The notes under the pieces are model-generated. The model was not told the DNA's origin and made no database searches. It saw nothing but the letters and a program-made list of their open reading frames with translations. A DNA stretch of 13,989 bases from Thermodesulfovibrio sp. (lineage in GTDB: Bacteria > Nitrospirota > Thermodesulfovibrionia > Thermodesulfovibrionales > JdFR-85), in the NCBI GenBank assembly GCA_027050975.1, contig JALUAR010000144.1:1-13989 (forward strand). The letters run 5' to 3'. The first letter of the stretch is position 1. Each line of letters begins with the position of its first letter. Positions 13,801 through 13,989 of the stretch are shown one piece after another. The position numbers and the translations under genes were made by a program.

Positions 13801-13989
13801 CTGAAATAGTCAATTCCTTTACAAAGACAATAGATATTATTCATTCACTCATAGAGAAAGATGTCATAAAGGACTATGCTCTTATAGGGGGGCTGGCCTT
13901 ATCTGCGTGGATAAAACCAAGGACAACTCAGAACATAGATATAATTGTATTGATTTCTGAAGATTATAAGTGGAAAGACTTTATAGATA
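13791..13989 (+). CDS. Nucleotidyltransferase-fold protein, cut by the window edge
   Basis: Only the first 66 residues are visible. After a helical start (MQVTEIVNSFTKTIDIIHSL), the protein shows YALIGGLALSAW (29-40), then PRTTQNIDIIV (43-53). This matches the opening of the polymerase-beta/AbiEii-like nucleotidyltransferase superfamily, where a GG motif is followed about 12 residues later by a D-x-D metal-binding pair. Here the first position of that pair is Asn48 and only Asp50 remains, so the domain may be inactive or may use other ligands. The ATG at 13791 overlaps the small ORF by 10 nt and has no ribosome site of its own, which suggests coupled translation. The remainder of the gene, and any further partner, lies outside the window. 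Confidence 0.65.
   Translation, partial: MQVTEIVNSFTKTIDIIHSLIEKDVIKDYALIGGLALSAWIKPRTTQNIDIIVLISEDYKWKDFID

Noticed and set aside
13629..13844. 71-codon minus-strand open frame opposite the small ORF
   Set aside because: It crosses the small-ORF/nucleotidyltransferase junction and the promoter-like region, with no ribosome site or recognisable motif; the plus-strand reading fits the GG-x-NxD motif and the coupling.
1..13989. CRISPR array, tRNA, rRNA, insertion sequence or integrase
   Set aside because: No regular repeat-spacer pattern, RNA-gene consensus, transposase motif or terminal inverted repeats were seen.

Overview
The window looks like a moderately AT-rich chromosomal segment of a Gram-negative (diderm) bacterium. 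An outer-membrane secretin lipoprotein and an MlaE-type lipid-transport permease imply an outer membrane, and MqnD implies menaquinone synthesis by the futalosine route. That mix, with a TIGR04283/TIGR04282 transferase pair, would suit Nitrospirota or a deltaproteobacterium-like lineage. This placement is inference; nothing in the window fixes the taxon.

Region 1 (about 1-9533) is a type IV pilus / type II secretion-like assembly locus. Its closest match in gene content is the MSHA (mannose-sensitive haemagglutinin) pilus system. Seven genes run leftward on the minus strand: a PilM-PilN/GspL-like fusion (MshI-like, 9533-8088), a PilO/GspM-like protein (MshJ-like), a PilP/GspC-like protein (MshK-like), a secretin lipoprotein (MshL-like), a GspE/PilB-family ATPase (MshE-like), a GspF/PilC platform protein (MshG-like) and an ExeA-type AAA ATPase with a periplasmic SH3 domain (MshM-like). 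A membrane-anchored TPR protein (MshN-like, 159-1289) faces them and overlaps the last gene tail to tail by 38 bp. Together these would form the outer-membrane pore, the periplasmic alignment complex, the inner-membrane platform and the motor. No pilin or prepilin peptidase is present, so filament subunits must be encoded elsewhere. The ATPase carries two tandem MshEN-type motifs, which points to cyclic-di-GMP control.

Region 2 (9582-11698) is a plus-strand run: an MlaE-family permease, then two translationally overlapping small transferases (TIGR04283-like glycosyltransferase and TIGR04282-like nucleotidyl/glycosyl-transferase). The permease and the pilus operon diverge from a 48-bp gap.

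Region 3 (11753-13556) holds a minus-strand ZIP metal transporter and a divergent mqnD. Palindromes overlap the likely mqnD promoter, and a bidirectional terminator hairpin overlaps the mqnD stop codon.

Region 4 (13654 to the right edge) holds a 48-codon basic small ORF that overlaps by 10 nt the start of a nucleotidyltransferase-fold protein cut by the window edge. This pair is the least ordinary part of the window and could be a toxin-antitoxin-like or other two-gene module.

I see no tRNA, rRNA, CRISPR array, insertion sequence or integrase. No stretch longer than 300 bp lacks a gene.
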